From a bacterium (GTDB taxonomy: Bacteria; Planctomycetota; Planctomycetia; Isosphaerales; Isosphaeraceae), in NCBI GenBank assembly GCA_016125085.1, contig WGMM01000002.1, positions 62,001 to 126,000 on the forward strand: a stretch of 64,000 nucleotides of DNA. The letters are read 5' to 3'. Position 1 is the first letter of the stretch. Each line of letters begins with the position of its first letter. Both the position numbers and the translations under genes were made by a program. The notes under the pieces are model-generated. The model worked only from the letters and a program-made list of their open reading frames with translations. It ran no database searches and had not been told where the DNA came from. Shown here piece by piece: positions 34,983-44,629 of this stretch.

Positions 34983-37115
34983 ATGTCGCGCCATCTATTC
35001 CTTACGACGATACTTACGCTGCTTGTCTTCGCAGCTTCGACTCCCGCGAACGCCGAACTCAAAGCCGGGGCCGCGATCGTGGACATCACGCCCGAGAAGC
35101 TCCCGGTGCAGATCAATGGCGGTATGACGGCCGCCACGGCGACGAAGGTCGTCACGCGCATCCACGCCCGGGCCATCATGCTGGACGACGGCAAGGAACG
35201 CCTGGCGATCGTCGTCGCGGACAGCTGCATGATGCCCCGGCCGCTGCTGGACGAAGCCAAGCTGCTGGCCTCGAGAAAGTCGAAAATCAAGCCCGACCGC
35301 ATCCTGATCTCGGCCACGCACACCCACACGGCCCCCGCTTCGATGAGCTGCCTGGGCACAGATCTCGACCCGAACTACGTGCCCTTTCTGCGCGAAAAGC
35401 TGGTCGAAGCCATCGCGGCGGCCGAGGCGAATCTCGAACCGGCGGAAGTCGGCTGGGCCGTGGCGAACGCCGCGGAATACACGGCCCTGCGTCGCTGGAT
35501 TAACCGCCCCGACCGCATCGGCCTCGACCCCTTCGGTAACCCGACACTGCGAGCCAACATGCACGCCGGGGCGAACTGGGACAACGTCACCGGCGAATCG
35601 GGGCCCGAAGACCCGGCCCTGACCATGCTCTCCTTACGTTCACGAGCCGGCCGGCCGATCGCCCTGCTTTCGAATTTTTCCATGCACTATTTCGGCACTT
35701 CGCCGCCGATCCATTCCGACTATTTCGGGCTCTATTGCGATACCCTGCAAAACAAGATCCGACCAGCCAGCGCCGGAGATTCGGCGGCACCATTCGTGGC
35801 GATCATGTCTCACGGCTGCAGCGGCGACATCTGGCGGCGGGATTACAAAGTGCCCGCCGACAAGGCCCCGCAGTGGACGCTGGAACAATTCACGGCCGGG
35901 CTTGCGGAAATCGCTCTGAAGGCCTACGAATCCATCACTTACGAAGCGAATGCCGATCTGGCGATGGCTGAGGCCCGCATCCCCTTCAAGTACCGCGTGC
36001 CCGACGCGCAGCGGCTCGAATGGGCGAAACGGATCGTGGCCACGATGGGCGACCGGCTGCCGAAAACGACGGAGGAAGTCTACGCCCGTGAGCAGATCCT
36101 GCTGCACGAGAGGCAATCGACCGAAGTCGTCGTGCAGGCTCTGCGGATCGGCTCGTTCGCCATCGCCACCACACCGACCGAAACCTATGCCCTGACCGGC
36201 CTGAAGATCAAGCTGCGCAGCCCCCTGCCCAAAACCATGGTGATCGAACTGGCCAATGGCGGCGACGGCTACATTCCGCCCCCTGAGCAGCACCTTCTGG
36301 GCGGCTACAACACGTGGGCCGCACGTTCCGCGGGGCTTGAGGTGAAGGCGGAGCCCGTCATCGCCGAAACGGCCGTCAGCCTTCTTGAAAAAGTCACCGG
36401 CAAGCCTCGCACCCGATACGTGCAACCCCTTGGCCCGGAAGCGGAAGCGATCAGGAAGGCGAAGCCCCTGGCCTACTGGCGGCTGGACGAGATGGAAGGG
36501 CCCCGCGTGTTCGACCGCTCCGGCAACCACCGCGACGCGATTTATGAACCCGGCGTCGTCTATTTTCTCGATGGCCCGAAACCCGATTCCTTCAGCGGAC
36601 CGGGCGAAATCAATCGTGCGGCCCATTTCGCCGGGGGCCGGATCGATGCGTCCATCGCGGATCTGGGCGAGAATTACTCGGTTTCGCTCTGGATCTGGAA
36701 CGGGATGCCCGTGGAAGGCCGGGCCACTGCAGGCTGGTTCTTCTCACGGGATGTCAGTCACGGGCTCAGTGACCATGGCGACCATGTCGGACTGGGCGGG
36801 ACCGCGACGAAACCAGGTGTCCTTGTCTATCGGAACGGTAAGTCGGAGCCGGTCACCGGCCAGACACCGATCGCCCGCTGGACGTGGAGTCATGTGCTCA
36901 TCGTCCGTGAAGGCGAAAAAATGCGGGTCTATCTCAATGGGAGTCCGAAGCCGGAAATCGAAACCGTGGTCGGTCGGGGTTTGCCTGGCGATCCAGGTAG
37001 AATCTTTTTGGGCGGACGCTCGGACAATTCGGAAAACTGGGAAGGCCGGCTCGACGAAATCGCGGTGTTCGATCACGTGATCTCACCGGTGGAAGTCTTC
37101 GAATCAAGCAAATGA
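34983..37115 (+). CDS. Secreted neutral ceramidase-like protein with C-terminal LamG domain
   Basis: The product has 710 residues. The signal peptide is residues 1-24 ('...STPANA'). Residues ~25-480 match the neutral/alkaline ceramidase-like N-terminal fold of planctomycetes: 'AGAAIVDITPEKLPVQING' at the start, 'ISATHTHTAPASMS' (metal-site His residues), 'SNFSMHYFGTSP' and 'IMSHGCSGDIWRR'. Residues ~500-705 form a concanavalin-like LamG domain ('AYWRLDEMEGPRVFDRSGN', 'HVLIVREGEKMRVYLNG', 'GRLDEIAVFDHVIS'). It is probably an exported hydrolase tethered to glycans or lipids. Substrate unknown. A terminator follows at 37153. ATG 34983 is chosen for the signal peptide. Confidence 0.9.
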   Translation: MSRHLFLTTILTLLVFAASTPANAELKAGAAIVDITPEKLPVQINGGMTAATATKVVTRIHARAIMLDDGKERLAIVVADSCMMPRPLLDEAKLLASRKSKIKPDRILISATHTHTAPASMSCLGTDLDPNYVPFLREKLVEAIAAAEANLEPAEVGWAVANAAEYTALRRWINRPDRIGLDPFGNPTLRANMHAGANWDNVTGESGPEDPALTMLSLRSRAGRPIALLSNFSMHYFGTSPPIHSDYFGLYCDTLQNKIRPASAGDSAAPFVAIMSHGCSGDIWRRDYKVPADKAPQWTLEQFTAGLAEIALKAYESITYEANADLAMAEARIPFKYRVPDAQRLEWAKRIVATMGDRLPKTTEEVYAREQILLHERQSTEVVVQALRIGSFAIATTPTETYALTGLKIKLRSPLPKTMVIELANGGDGYIPPPEQHLLGGYNTWAARSAGLEVKAEPVIAETAVSLLEKVTGKPRTRYVQPLGPEAEAIRKAKPLAYWRLDEMEGPRVFDRSGNHRDAIYEPGVVYFLDGPKPDSFSGPGEINRAAHFAGGRIDASIADLGENYSVSLWIWNGMPVEGRATAGWFFSRDVSHGLSDHGDHVGLGGTATKPGVLVYRNGKSEPVTGQTPIARWTWSHVLIVREGEKMRVYLNGSPKPEIETVVGRGLPGDPGRIFLGGRSDNSENWEGRLDEIAVFDHVISPVEVFESSK

Positions 37116-37152
37116 CGATGACGGATCGATCATTCGGCCAGAGTTAATGCAA

Positions 37153-37190
37153 AAACCCTGCGAGAAATCGCAGGGTTTTCTTTTGTTTTC
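37153..37190 (+). terminator. Intrinsic terminator, possibly bidirectional
   Basis: Stem 'aaaaccctgcga' with 'tcgcagggtttt' and a short loop, followed by 'cttttgtttt'. It ends the ceramidase-like gene (stop 37115). The A-rich left side would also give T residues on the minus strand for the convergent GNAT gene. Confidence 0.85.
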
Positions 37191-37225
37191 GCAGGCTGGG
37201 GCGAGACTGATCAGAGTCGAGAAGA

Positions 37226-38512
37226 TCAGTAGGTGAACCGGTCCATCGTGCTGCGCCAGAGCGATCGCTTGGGGAAAAGGAGATCGCAGGCGACGGCGGC
37301 CGAAGCGTTCTGGAAATGCGCGGCCCCGGAGAGGACGAGCGACTCGATCGATTCCTGCCCAAGGGCGAGCAGAATCAGGGCCTTGTCGGTCAGAGTGATC
37401 GATTTGCGGCCGCTGCGGCCCGATTCGACCGTCATCGGCAGATTCTCGTCCCAGCGAAGTGTCCACCGGTGCGAACCGATCGACAGGCCCAACTCGCCGG
37501 AGGGATTGCCCGCAGCGCGAACACGGCGATCGAGTTCCGGAGCCAGTTGATTCAAAAACATGCCGATATTCGTGAGACGCATCATCAGGCAGTTCGGCTG
37601 ATCGGACCCAAGTGTTCGGGAGGGACGCCCGTCGGTCGGCCATTCCGTCAGGTGCGACAGAACCGGGTGATCGGATGGAACATCAAGCAGGATCTCAGGA
37701 TAGGCCCGCTCAAGACTTTCGGCCCGAATCCGTCCGAGGAGCATCTTGAAGACTTCCTGAGAGTCTTCGTCGGAACCGATTTCCAGGACATGGTGATCCT
37801 TGACGAAGGCGTAGCCCTTGACGTGGTCGCCACGGCAGGCGACCCACACGGCGTGCGCCAGCCGCATGCCGACAATCCAGCGCCAGTACGATTCGGTGCG
37901 CTGCACGGAACCGACGTGCGTGCGGGACATCTGCTGATCGTAAATCCGCATCAGGTCATTGAGTTCGACCTGCCGCCAGGGACGGACCGTCCAGCCACCA
38001 CGTGCGGCTTCGATCTGCATCGTCTCTTCGGTGGGCAGATGGCGGGGAGAAACGGCCAGCGGCCGCGACTGCCCCACTTTCACCCAGCCGAGACGTTCGT
38101 AATGTTCAGGCGAGCGGGTCGTCAGGCCCATCAGCGAGACGCCGCCGGCATCCGACTTCCGGATCGTCTGGCGGATCAACTGCTCGGCAATGCCCTGCCC
38201 TCGGAATTCGGGCACCGTGCCGAGCCAGATCAGGCCACTCAGGGGGATTTCGGCCGAGTCGATGCGAATCCGCCGGCGTGTCATCAGAACATGACCGGCA
38301 AGGCGACCACCGACACGTGCCAAAAGGCGGTGCTCAGGCCGGTAATCGGGGTCGATCAGCGAAGTGTGAAATCGTTCTTTGTCCAGATTTCGCAACGTGT
38401 TGACGAGCATCTGGCCGACTTCGTCATGATCACCTTCGGAGGCTTCGAGAAATTGGGCGGAAGGAATGCGTTTCGTGGTCCCGAGTCGTTCCGTCACTGT
38501 GCCCGATTTCAT
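37226..38512 (-). CDS. Eis-like GNAT acetyltransferase
   Basis: The product has 428 residues. The N-terminal GNAT domain has the acetyl-CoA loop 'VPEFRGQGIAEQLIR' with the preceding strand 'LIWLGTVPE'. A second GNAT-like domain and a C-terminal SCP2-like part ('DKALILLALGQESIESLVL') give the Eis/enhanced-intracellular-survival layout. Such enzymes acetylate amines on proteins or aminoglycosides, and the substrate here is unknown. AGAGG precedes the ATG. It converges on the terminator at 37153. Confidence 0.88.
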   Translation of the reverse strand: MKSGTVTERLGTTKRIPSAQFLEASEGDHDEVGQMLVNTLRNLDKERFHTSLIDPDYRPEHRLLARVGGRLAGHVLMTRRRIRIDSAEIPLSGLIWLGTVPEFRGQGIAEQLIRQTIRKSDAGGVSLMGLTTRSPEHYERLGWVKVGQSRPLAVSPRHLPTEETMQIEAARGGWTVRPWRQVELNDLMRIYDQQMSRTHVGSVQRTESYWRWIVGMRLAHAVWVACRGDHVKGYAFVKDHHVLEIGSDEDSQEVFKMLLGRIRAESLERAYPEILLDVPSDHPVLSHLTEWPTDGRPSRTLGSDQPNCLMMRLTNIGMFLNQLAPELDRRVRAAGNPSGELGLSIGSHRWTLRWDENLPMTVESGRSGRKSITLTDKALILLALGQESIESLVLSGAAHFQNASAAVACDLLFPKRSLWRSTMDRFTY

Positions 38513-38665
38513 GGGTTCGAACCTCTCTGGTGTAGTGCCGAAGACGTCAAGCCCCCGCGTATACCCTCATTTTCATGGGCTATGCGCGATAGGTCACCTC
38601 ATTATATCAAAAGATTTCGTGAAAAAAAGAACCAAACGCATCTTGACAAAAACCGGCAGGGGAAT

Positions 38666-40294
38666 TTAGGGAGACTCTGACGCCTGTGACCGTCCGGATT
38701 CGGCCATTTCGCGAATTTTATCGGCCAGACGCTTGACCCTGTCGGCCGAGTGAAGAACGATCGAGAACTCTCGCGAGCGGACAACCGCTTCCGCCAGCGA
38801 GCTCTGGCTCAACCGCTCGATTTTCGCCTCGGCGTCCCGAATCTGGGCGTCGAGCAGCATGGCGATTTCCCGATTGATCTTGCGCAACTGAGTGGCCCGC
38901 TGCCGCCGGTCGGTTCGCTCGACATGAGGGTGCTCAAGCCATCGCCTTTTCCGCTCGAATAGCTCCTGAAGCCGGGGATCCTCCGGCCGAATCCTCTCCG
39001 CCTGCCATCGCAGCCAGCGTTTCGAACGGATCTGCCGCTCTCGCTCATCGGCCGAATGTGCCGCCGGGAAATCCGCGAGCCGAAGCGTGGCCGTGAGCAC
39101 GGCGTATCGCGGCATGCGGACACCGAAATACTCGCCGAACACGGCATCGCCAAGGACGTCGTAAATCGCCCCGCCGATTCCGTGCACGAACAGGTCCGTC
39201 AGCAGAATCCGGCACAGGGCCGTCGTCACCAGAGCCCTCGGCCGGATTCGGATTCCTCGACTTGCCCAGGACTTCCACATTTCGATCGCGTCATCGTCGA
39301 TCCGGTCGCGACCGATCGGCAAAGTTCCGAGAACGGTCGATTCGCCCTCGATGCGAAGCTCGACACCCGAACCATCCGGGCAAGGCCGGCACCAGAGCTT
39401 CGTACGCAGCGGCGCGGCATCGCGCCAGACCCACAGAGGCGCTTCCCACCAGCCGCTGGCCTGGACAAGATCAGCCACGGGGTGATTCCGGCTGTGTATC
39501 TTCCGCTCCCGGCGGTAAGAGGTCAGCTTGTCGTCGTGAATGACGTGAAAACGCGGCAGATCAGCAAGGATCGCCAGAAACAGGCGGATGACCTCCGGCG
39601 TTTCCGACCAGAGTCCCATCGGCGATTCGACCAGCCCGAAGCCCCAGTCCGTTTCGATCTTGTGACGGGCCAGGGAAAACCGGCGCGCCCCCGAAGAGTC
39701 TTCCACGGCGCAGGCCATCGGCCAGAAAAGGTCGAGCAGCGAATCGGCGGACAATTCCGTGCCACTGGTGCGAACTGAGGACGCGAAACCACGGAAGACC
39801 TGTTCGTCCTGCACCTGCCACGCTTCGAACGGGCGGCCATCTTCGACGGTGTCGAACGGCACAGGCACGATTCGGGGCGAGTCCTTTCGGCCGGAGATCA
39901 CTCGCACGGCATTCGACTTGATCTTGTCGGTATCCGCGACCAGATTCCCGCCGAAACCGCCGACGGACTGGGCAACCGCGGCGACGGCGAAATTCTTCGC
40001 CCAGACGCCCGGGTGATAAAGCTCCGGCTGGTGGCCGGTCATGAACCACAGTGCCCCTGCCGCGGAGCGAGCCTCGGAATCCTCCGGCCCACAGCCGAAG
40101 AGAGTGGCTGCCGCCAGAAAATCGGCACGGGCACGCGTCCGCATTGTCTCCAGGGGCATCCCCCCGATCGCCAGATCCCACTCATGCAGCAGAGCGCGAT
40201 TCGATCGTGCCAGTTGCCCCCATTCGGCCATGGGGGGACTCGCGAACACGCCGAAATCCTCGGCCGGTGCACGTGGTGCGGAGTGGGATGTCAT
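38666..40294 (-). CDS. Large conserved-looking protein, possibly BshC-like
   Basis: The product has 542 residues, no signal peptide or membrane helix. The N-terminal half contains 'FMTGHQPELYHPGVWAKNF', which resembles the TGQQ/GHQ nucleotide-fold loop of BshC (bacillithiol synthase), and further on 'LFVHGIGGAIYDVLGD', a motif I associate with planctomycete homologues. The C-terminal ~120 residues are a charged coiled coil ('RRWLEHPHVERTDRRQRAT'...'REIAMLLDAQIRDAEAKIE'), also a BshC trait. Its start overlaps the stop of the upstream GT2 gene by 4 bp (ATGA), so the two are co-translated. BshC function is inferred, since I see no BshA/BshB gene here. Confidence 0.75.
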   Translation of the reverse strand: MTSHSAPRAPAEDFGVFASPPMAEWGQLARSNRALLHEWDLAIGGMPLETMRTRARADFLAAATLFGCGPEDSEARSAAGALWFMTGHQPELYHPGVWAKNFAVAAVAQSVGGFGGNLVADTDKIKSNAVRVISGRKDSPRIVPVPFDTVEDGRPFEAWQVQDEQVFRGFASSVRTSGTELSADSLLDLFWPMACAVEDSSGARRFSLARHKIETDWGFGLVESPMGLWSETPEVIRLFLAILADLPRFHVIHDDKLTSYRRERKIHSRNHPVADLVQASGWWEAPLWVWRDAAPLRTKLWCRPCPDGSGVELRIEGESTVLGTLPIGRDRIDDDAIEMWKSWASRGIRIRPRALVTTALCRILLTDLFVHGIGGAIYDVLGDAVFGEYFGVRMPRYAVLTATLRLADFPAAHSADERERQIRSKRWLRWQAERIRPEDPRLQELFERKRRWLEHPHVERTDRRQRATQLRKINREIAMLLDAQIRDAEAKIERLSQSSLAEAVVRSREFSIVLHSADRVKRLADKIREMAESGRSQASESP

Positions 40295-41019
40295 GACTGG
40301 CGTTTCCCGCCCGCCCTGTCGCGTTCGTCACGCGCGAGCGCATCGTCGAACACCTTCCGGTAATGCCTCAGGCGATATTCGGAGTCATCGAGCGAACCAC
40401 CGAAGGAACGGCTGGCGTCCAGGTAAATCAGCGGCACGGCCATTTCGACGATCCGCATGTTCGCCCGCGCGGCCTGCACCCAGACTTCCAGCGGCATGGC
40501 ATAACCAAGGTCATGAATCCGGAACGTATCCAGAATCGAAGCCCGATAGGCCTTGAACCCGCAGAACGCATCGGTCAGGTTCAGGTTCAGTTCGTTGCGG
40601 AGCCAATTGAGCACAGTCATGTTGATCCGGCGGCGATCCTCAGGGGGCGGCTGATTCGGATCGTATGTGTCGATATACCGGCTGCCGCTGACGATATCAG
40701 CGGATTGATTCCCGAGTTCCTCGATCAGCCGGGGGATGAGCTGCGGTTCGTGCTGACCGTCGCAATCGATCGTGACGAGGGCGTCATAACCGCCGCGAAC
40801 CGTTTCCTGAAAGGCCGTGACCAGAGCGGCTCCATAGCCCATGTTCTTCGGGTGCCTGACGGTTCTAACGTCCGTTGTCCGGCTCAGGATGGCGGGCGTC
40901 GCGTCCGTCGAACCGTCGTCGACGACGAGCACGTCGCCAGCGTATTTCACGACGCGGGGCAGAACCTCGTCCAGGTATTTTTCTTCGTTATAAACTGGCA
41001 GGGCCGTCAGGTATCGCAT
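40291..41019 (-). CDS. Family 2 glycosyltransferase, DPM/polyprenyl-phosphate type
   Basis: The product has 242 residues from the ATG at 41019. GT-A fold motifs: 'TALPVYNEEKYLDEVLPRV', 'DVLVVDDGSTDATPAIL', the DxD 'TIDCDGQHEPQLIP', 'IVSGSRYI', and the 'DAFCGFKAYRASIL' acceptor loop. It resembles dolichol/undecaprenyl-phosphate sugar transferases but lacks the C-terminal membrane helices. A promoter is visible at 41184-41213. It overlaps the downstream BshC-like gene by 4 bp. Confidence 0.93.
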   Translation of the reverse strand: MRYLTALPVYNEEKYLDEVLPRVVKYAGDVLVVDDGSTDATPAILSRTTDVRTVRHPKNMGYGAALVTAFQETVRGGYDALVTIDCDGQHEPQLIPRLIEELGNQSADIVSGSRYIDTYDPNQPPPEDRRRINMTVLNWLRNELNLNLTDAFCGFKAYRASILDTFRIHDLGYAMPLEVWVQAARANMRIVEMAVPLIYLDASRSFGGSLDDSEYRLRHYRKVFDDALARDERDRAGGKRQS

Positions 41020-41183
41020 GGAGGGGCTCTGTGACGGATCTCTCGGACGATCCGGTGAAGTGAGGCGTCGATACGAACCGCGGCCTGCGACGTTGATCAA
41101 CGCCGCTACGGCCCGAACCAGGACTGCCGTCGAAACCGGGATCGATTCGGTCGTCGGTTCGAACGAATTCGACCTGAGGGACC

Positions 41184-41213
41184 ATTGTGATTGAGAGATT
41201 TCCGCATTGTCAA
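41184..41213 (-). promoter_or_regulatory. Promoter for the GT2/BshC-like operon
   Basis: On the minus strand a perfect TTGACA (41213-41208) and CACAAT (41189-41184) are 18 bp apart. The leader to the ATG at 41019 would be ~160 nt. Confidence 0.5.
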
Positions 41214-41372
41214 CGTCGTGTGACCGGTCGTGAACTCCGACAGCGACACCACCGCGAATTCCACGAGATCTCGCTGGCTTGCCTGTTCCTTACGGGATTC
41301 GCTCGGCGGACGAACCGAAAGCGAATTCGCGAATCCGAAATGATCTTCGCATTTCTTCATGAGGTTGCCCCT

Positions 41373-41402
41373 TTGCCGGTCCGAACACATGTTGTCTATA
41401 CT
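41373..41402 (+). promoter_or_regulatory. Promoter for the HtrA-like protease
   Basis: TTGCCG (41373-41378) and TATACT (41397-41402) are 18 bp apart, ~100 bp ahead of the ATG at 41501. Confidence 0.55.
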
Positions 41403-41500
41403 GATGTCTTATGACGGGGTGCCCCTGTTTCGGGGAAGGACCGGCGATGGTCCGCTTCCGCCGAAGTTGCCGATGTTCCGCTTGCGCAACAGGACGAACC

Positions 41501-42487
41501 ATGCGAATTCCGGTCATGTCGGTTCCGTTGATGTGTCTGGGATTCGCGTCCGGAACGGTGCTGGCGGATCGCGTTGCGATCGACCTTCGCGGTGGCGGCC
41601 GTATCGTCGGGGAACTGCTCTCGGAAAAAGCGGACGCCCTTTTCCTCGACCTCGGCCACGATGTGATCCGGCTGCCGAAAGATCAAATTCTCAAGCGGTC
41701 CGCCGGTACTGACGCCCCGGCACAGACGACAGAACCTCGCGGAGTCGCTGAGGACACGATCGGCGGTTTCTATCGAACCGGCGGTGTCGAGGGTCAGTCG
41801 GTCAAGCAACTCGTCGACCAGTTCGGCGAAGGGGTCATTTCGATCGACACTCCGTCCGGCAAAGGCTCTGGCTTCATCCTGAACGAGGACGGCCACGCGA
41901 TCACGAACCATCACGTCATCGCCGGTGAAACCCGTATCTCGGCCACGCTTTACATCAAGAACGCCAACGGCGGCCTGCAGCGGGTGCGGGTGGAGGACGT
42001 CGAAATTCTGGCCATGAACCCGCTTATGGATTTGGCCCTGATTCGCCTTCCCAAGCGCAGCGATGTAACGTATAAACCTTGTCATTTGTCGGTTGACGAG
42101 CTTTCCGCTGGCGACGGCGTGTTCGCGATCGGCAACCCGCTCGGGCTGGAGCGTAGCGTCAGCCAGGGTATCGTCAGCACCAGGAACCGCAATTTCGATG
42201 GCCTTGTGTACATCCAGACCGATGCCGCCATCAATCCCGGCAATTCCGGCGGACCGCTGTTCAACCTCAAGGGCGAGGTCGTCGGCGTGACGAACATGAA
42301 AGCCACGGCGGGCGACAACCTCGGGTTCGCGATACCCACGCGCTACGTCAAGGATTTTTTGAGGAACCGCGACGCGTTCGGCTACGACAAGACGAACCCA
42401 AACGCCGGTTACAGATATCTGGACGCTCCCCGCCGGCTCAAGCCGCGCGACGCGTCCGGTTCGACGGGCAAGCCCGCCGCCCGCTGA
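41501..42487 (+). CDS. Exported S1C (HtrA/Deg-like) serine protease without PDZ
   Basis: The product has 328 residues from the ATG at 41501, with AGGA at good spacing. A signal peptide (1-22) is followed by a small beta domain of ~45 residues ('VAIDLRGGGRIVGELLSEK') of the type often found N-terminal in planctomycete exported proteins. The trypsin-like domain has catalytic His138 ('ITNHHVIAG'), Asp177 ('PLMDLALIRL') and Ser249 ('INPGNSGGPLF'). No PDZ domain follows, only ~50 basic/Pro residues, so it differs from DegP/DegS. Probable periplasmic protein quality control. Confidence 0.93.
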   Translation: MRIPVMSVPLMCLGFASGTVLADRVAIDLRGGGRIVGELLSEKADALFLDLGHDVIRLPKDQILKRSAGTDAPAQTTEPRGVAEDTIGGFYRTGGVEGQSVKQLVDQFGEGVISIDTPSGKGSGFILNEDGHAITNHHVIAGETRISATLYIKNANGGLQRVRVEDVEILAMNPLMDLALIRLPKRSDVTYKPCHLSVDELSAGDGVFAIGNPLGLERSVSQGIVSTRNRNFDGLVYIQTDAAINPGNSGGPLFNLKGEVVGVTNMKATAGDNLGFAIPTRYVKDFLRNRDAFGYDKTNPNAGYRYLDAPRRLKPRDASGSTGKPAAR

Positions 42488-42609
42488 ATCCTGTGCGGAT
42501 TCATGCGCGCCGGTCCGCTCGTCGCTTGGACGTCCTGATCGGATTCGGAACTAGAGAAATTACGGTCTTCCGCGGAAGCGCCGTGAACACCTGAAGGAGT
42601 GGATGACAA

Positions 42610-44397
42610 ATGAGAGCAACGATCGCTTCGAAGAGGCTCTTGCGGCAAGCGTTGACGCTTGGGCTGATCTTCGCGACGGGCAGCATGTCGGTTCGCGCCG
42701 CCTCCCTGGAAGAGTCCCTGCCGAAGAACACCCTGGTCTTCGCCAAAGTCGTGAACGCCGCCGCACTTCGGAAGGCTTTCGAACAGACGTCCTTCGGCCG
42801 GATGATCCAGGACCCGGCCCTGAAAGACGTCGTCGAAGATGTCGAGAAGAACCTCAAGGAGTTCTCCAGCGACGTCAAGAAAGCCGCCGGCCTCTCGCTC
42901 AAGGAACTGCTTGACCTGCCGACCGGCGAAATGAACATCGCCATCATTCCGACGAGCGATCCGAAAATCCCCGCCGGCTACTACGCGTCCTGTGATGCCG
43001 GGACGAACGAAAAAGCCTTCGCCGACGCCATGGCCAAGCTGATCGCCTTCGGCACGGAAAAAGGCTCGAAGGTTTCCGACGAGGAATTCCAGGGCGTCAC
43101 CATCCGCAAGATCGAAAGCGAAGTCAAAGACGAAGACGGCGAATCGGTCAAAATGACCTTCGCCGTGGCCAAGACCGGCACCGTTCACCACGTCGCTTCG
43201 ACGGTCGATATCCTCAAGTCAGTCATCAAGGGCGCCGCGGCCGACAACCTCGCGAGCGTGCCCGAATACCGCAAAGCGACGACGAAGTTCCGCAAGGGTT
43301 CGCAGCTGCAGCTGTTCGCCAACGTGCCCTCGATCGTCAAGGTCGGCATTCAGGCCGCCGCCGCCAACGCCGACAACGCCCAGGTCGACGCCCAGCAGAT
43401 CGAAACCATCGTCAACATGCTCGGTCTGGGTGGCGTGAAAGCGATCGCTTCGTCGGTCAGCCTGAACGACCCTGAGTTCGACATGGTCACGACCAACTCG
43501 ATCATCCTCGAGAAGCCGGTCGAAGGGCTCCTGAAAGTCTTCAAGCTTCAGCCTTCCAAACTCGAACCGGAAGCCTGGGTGCCCGGCGACGTCGTGAGCT
43601 ACCAGACCATGGGCTGGGACTTCGATTCCGCCTACAACGGCATCAACGACATCGTGAACATGTTCAATCCGGGCTTCCTGAACGTGCTGGAACAACAGCT
43701 CGTCGGCCCCAACGGCGGCGACCCTCTGAGCCTTCAGAAGGACATCTTCGGCCCTCTCGGCAACCGTGTCACGATCATTTCGGACATCACCAAGCCGGTG
43801 AAGGAAGACAGCCAGCGCACGCTTTTCGCGGTCGCCCTGGACGACCCGAACGGATTCGCCAAGACCCTCGAAAAGCTCTTCGATCTCGCCGAACTTCAGC
43901 CGAAGAAGCGTGAATTCCAGGGCACGACGATCTACGACATCGAGCCGGACCTGGCCGCCGCCGGTGGCGTGAACGTGGAAGCCGGCAAGCTGTCGATCGC
44001 GATCGCCAAGAATTCGCTGTTCGTGACCTCGAACGTCACCCTGCTGGAATCGGTCCTTCGCGGCGGTTCGTCCAAGCTGGCCGACTCGCCCGCCTACAAG
44101 GCCGTTTCGAAGCACTTCCCGGCCTCGACTTCTTCGATCAGCTTCTCGGCCGCCGAAGAAGCCTCTCGAGCCACCTACGAAATGCTCAAGCAGGGCCAGC
44201 TCGATCAGGCCCTTGACGCCGCCGCCCAGCAGGCCGGCCGTGGCGACGCGCCGGACGTCGGCCAGCTCTTCGACCCGAAGAAGCTGCCTGACTTCTCGGT
44301 TTTCGCCAAATACATGTCCAACGGCGGCGGCTACTCCGTCGTGGACGAAGACGGCGTCACCCAGGTCCAGTTCATGCTGAACAAGGAAACCCCCTGA
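42610..44397 (+). CDS. Large secreted protein, DUF3352-like
   Basis: The product has 595 residues. GAAGGAG lies at good distance before the ATG, and a signal peptide ends near 'SVRAAS' (residue ~31). The body has repeating alpha/beta segments of the DUF3352 sort ('SLPKNTLVFAKVVNAAALR', 'DPNGFAKTLEKLFDLAE', 'GKLSIAIAKNSLFVTSNVT'). In such proteins the unit 'P.dt..fv.v.n...l...f' marks the repeats. Rare codons are few, which suggests high expression. It is monocistronic, with a terminator at 44468. Function unknown. Confidence 0.85.
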   Translation: MRATIASKRLLRQALTLGLIFATGSMSVRAASLEESLPKNTLVFAKVVNAAALRKAFEQTSFGRMIQDPALKDVVEDVEKNLKEFSSDVKKAAGLSLKELLDLPTGEMNIAIIPTSDPKIPAGYYASCDAGTNEKAFADAMAKLIAFGTEKGSKVSDEEFQGVTIRKIESEVKDEDGESVKMTFAVAKTGTVHHVASTVDILKSVIKGAAADNLASVPEYRKATTKFRKGSQLQLFANVPSIVKVGIQAAAANADNAQVDAQQIETIVNMLGLGGVKAIASSVSLNDPEFDMVTTNSIILEKPVEGLLKVFKLQPSKLEPEAWVPGDVVSYQTMGWDFDSAYNGINDIVNMFNPGFLNVLEQQLVGPNGGDPLSLQKDIFGPLGNRVTIISDITKPVKEDSQRTLFAVALDDPNGFAKTLEKLFDLAELQPKKREFQGTTIYDIEPDLAAAGGVNVEAGKLSIAIAKNSLFVTSNVTLLESVLRGGSSKLADSPAYKAVSKHFPASTSSISFSAAEEASRATYEMLKQGQLDQALDAAAQQAGRGDAPDVGQLFDPKKLPDFSVFAKYMSNGGGYSVVDEDGVTQVQFMLNKETP

Positions 44398-44467
44398 TTT
44401 CGACGATCGTCCGTCCGGCCTTTTCGAAGTCGCCCGGGCAGATTCCGATCGTTCCGAATATGACGAG

Positions 44468-44505
44468 GGCCACGACCGTTCCGGTCGTGGCCTTTCCGTT
44501 TTCCG
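44468..44505 (+). terminator. Intrinsic terminator
   Basis: 'ggccacgaccg' (44468-44478) and 'cggtcgtggcc' (44482-44492) flank a 3-nt loop and are followed by a T-rich run 'tttccgtttt'. It ends the gene at 42610-44397. Confidence 0.85.
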
Positions 44506-44549
44506 ATTTCCGTCGAACCCGCCCCGAACGGCCCGTCGAAGAAAAAGAA

Positions 44550-44578
44550 GTGACAGGACTTGACGGGGTGGGTATAGT
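44550..44578 (+). promoter_or_regulatory. Promoter for the secreted cyclophilin gene
   Basis: GTGACA (44550-44555) and TATAGT (44573-44578) are 17 bp apart, with the ATG at 44630. Confidence 0.5.
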
Positions 44579-44629
44579 TGCATGGATGCATGCATGTACT
44601 CAAGTCGTGCTTTAGGGAGGGATGATCCG

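Larger units (their letters stand above)
41020..41500. other. Divergent promoter region (GT2 / protease)
   Basis: About 480 bp between divergent genes, with one promoter on each strand (41184-41213 minus, 41373-41402 plus). No other gene or RNA element is evident. Confidence 0.6.
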
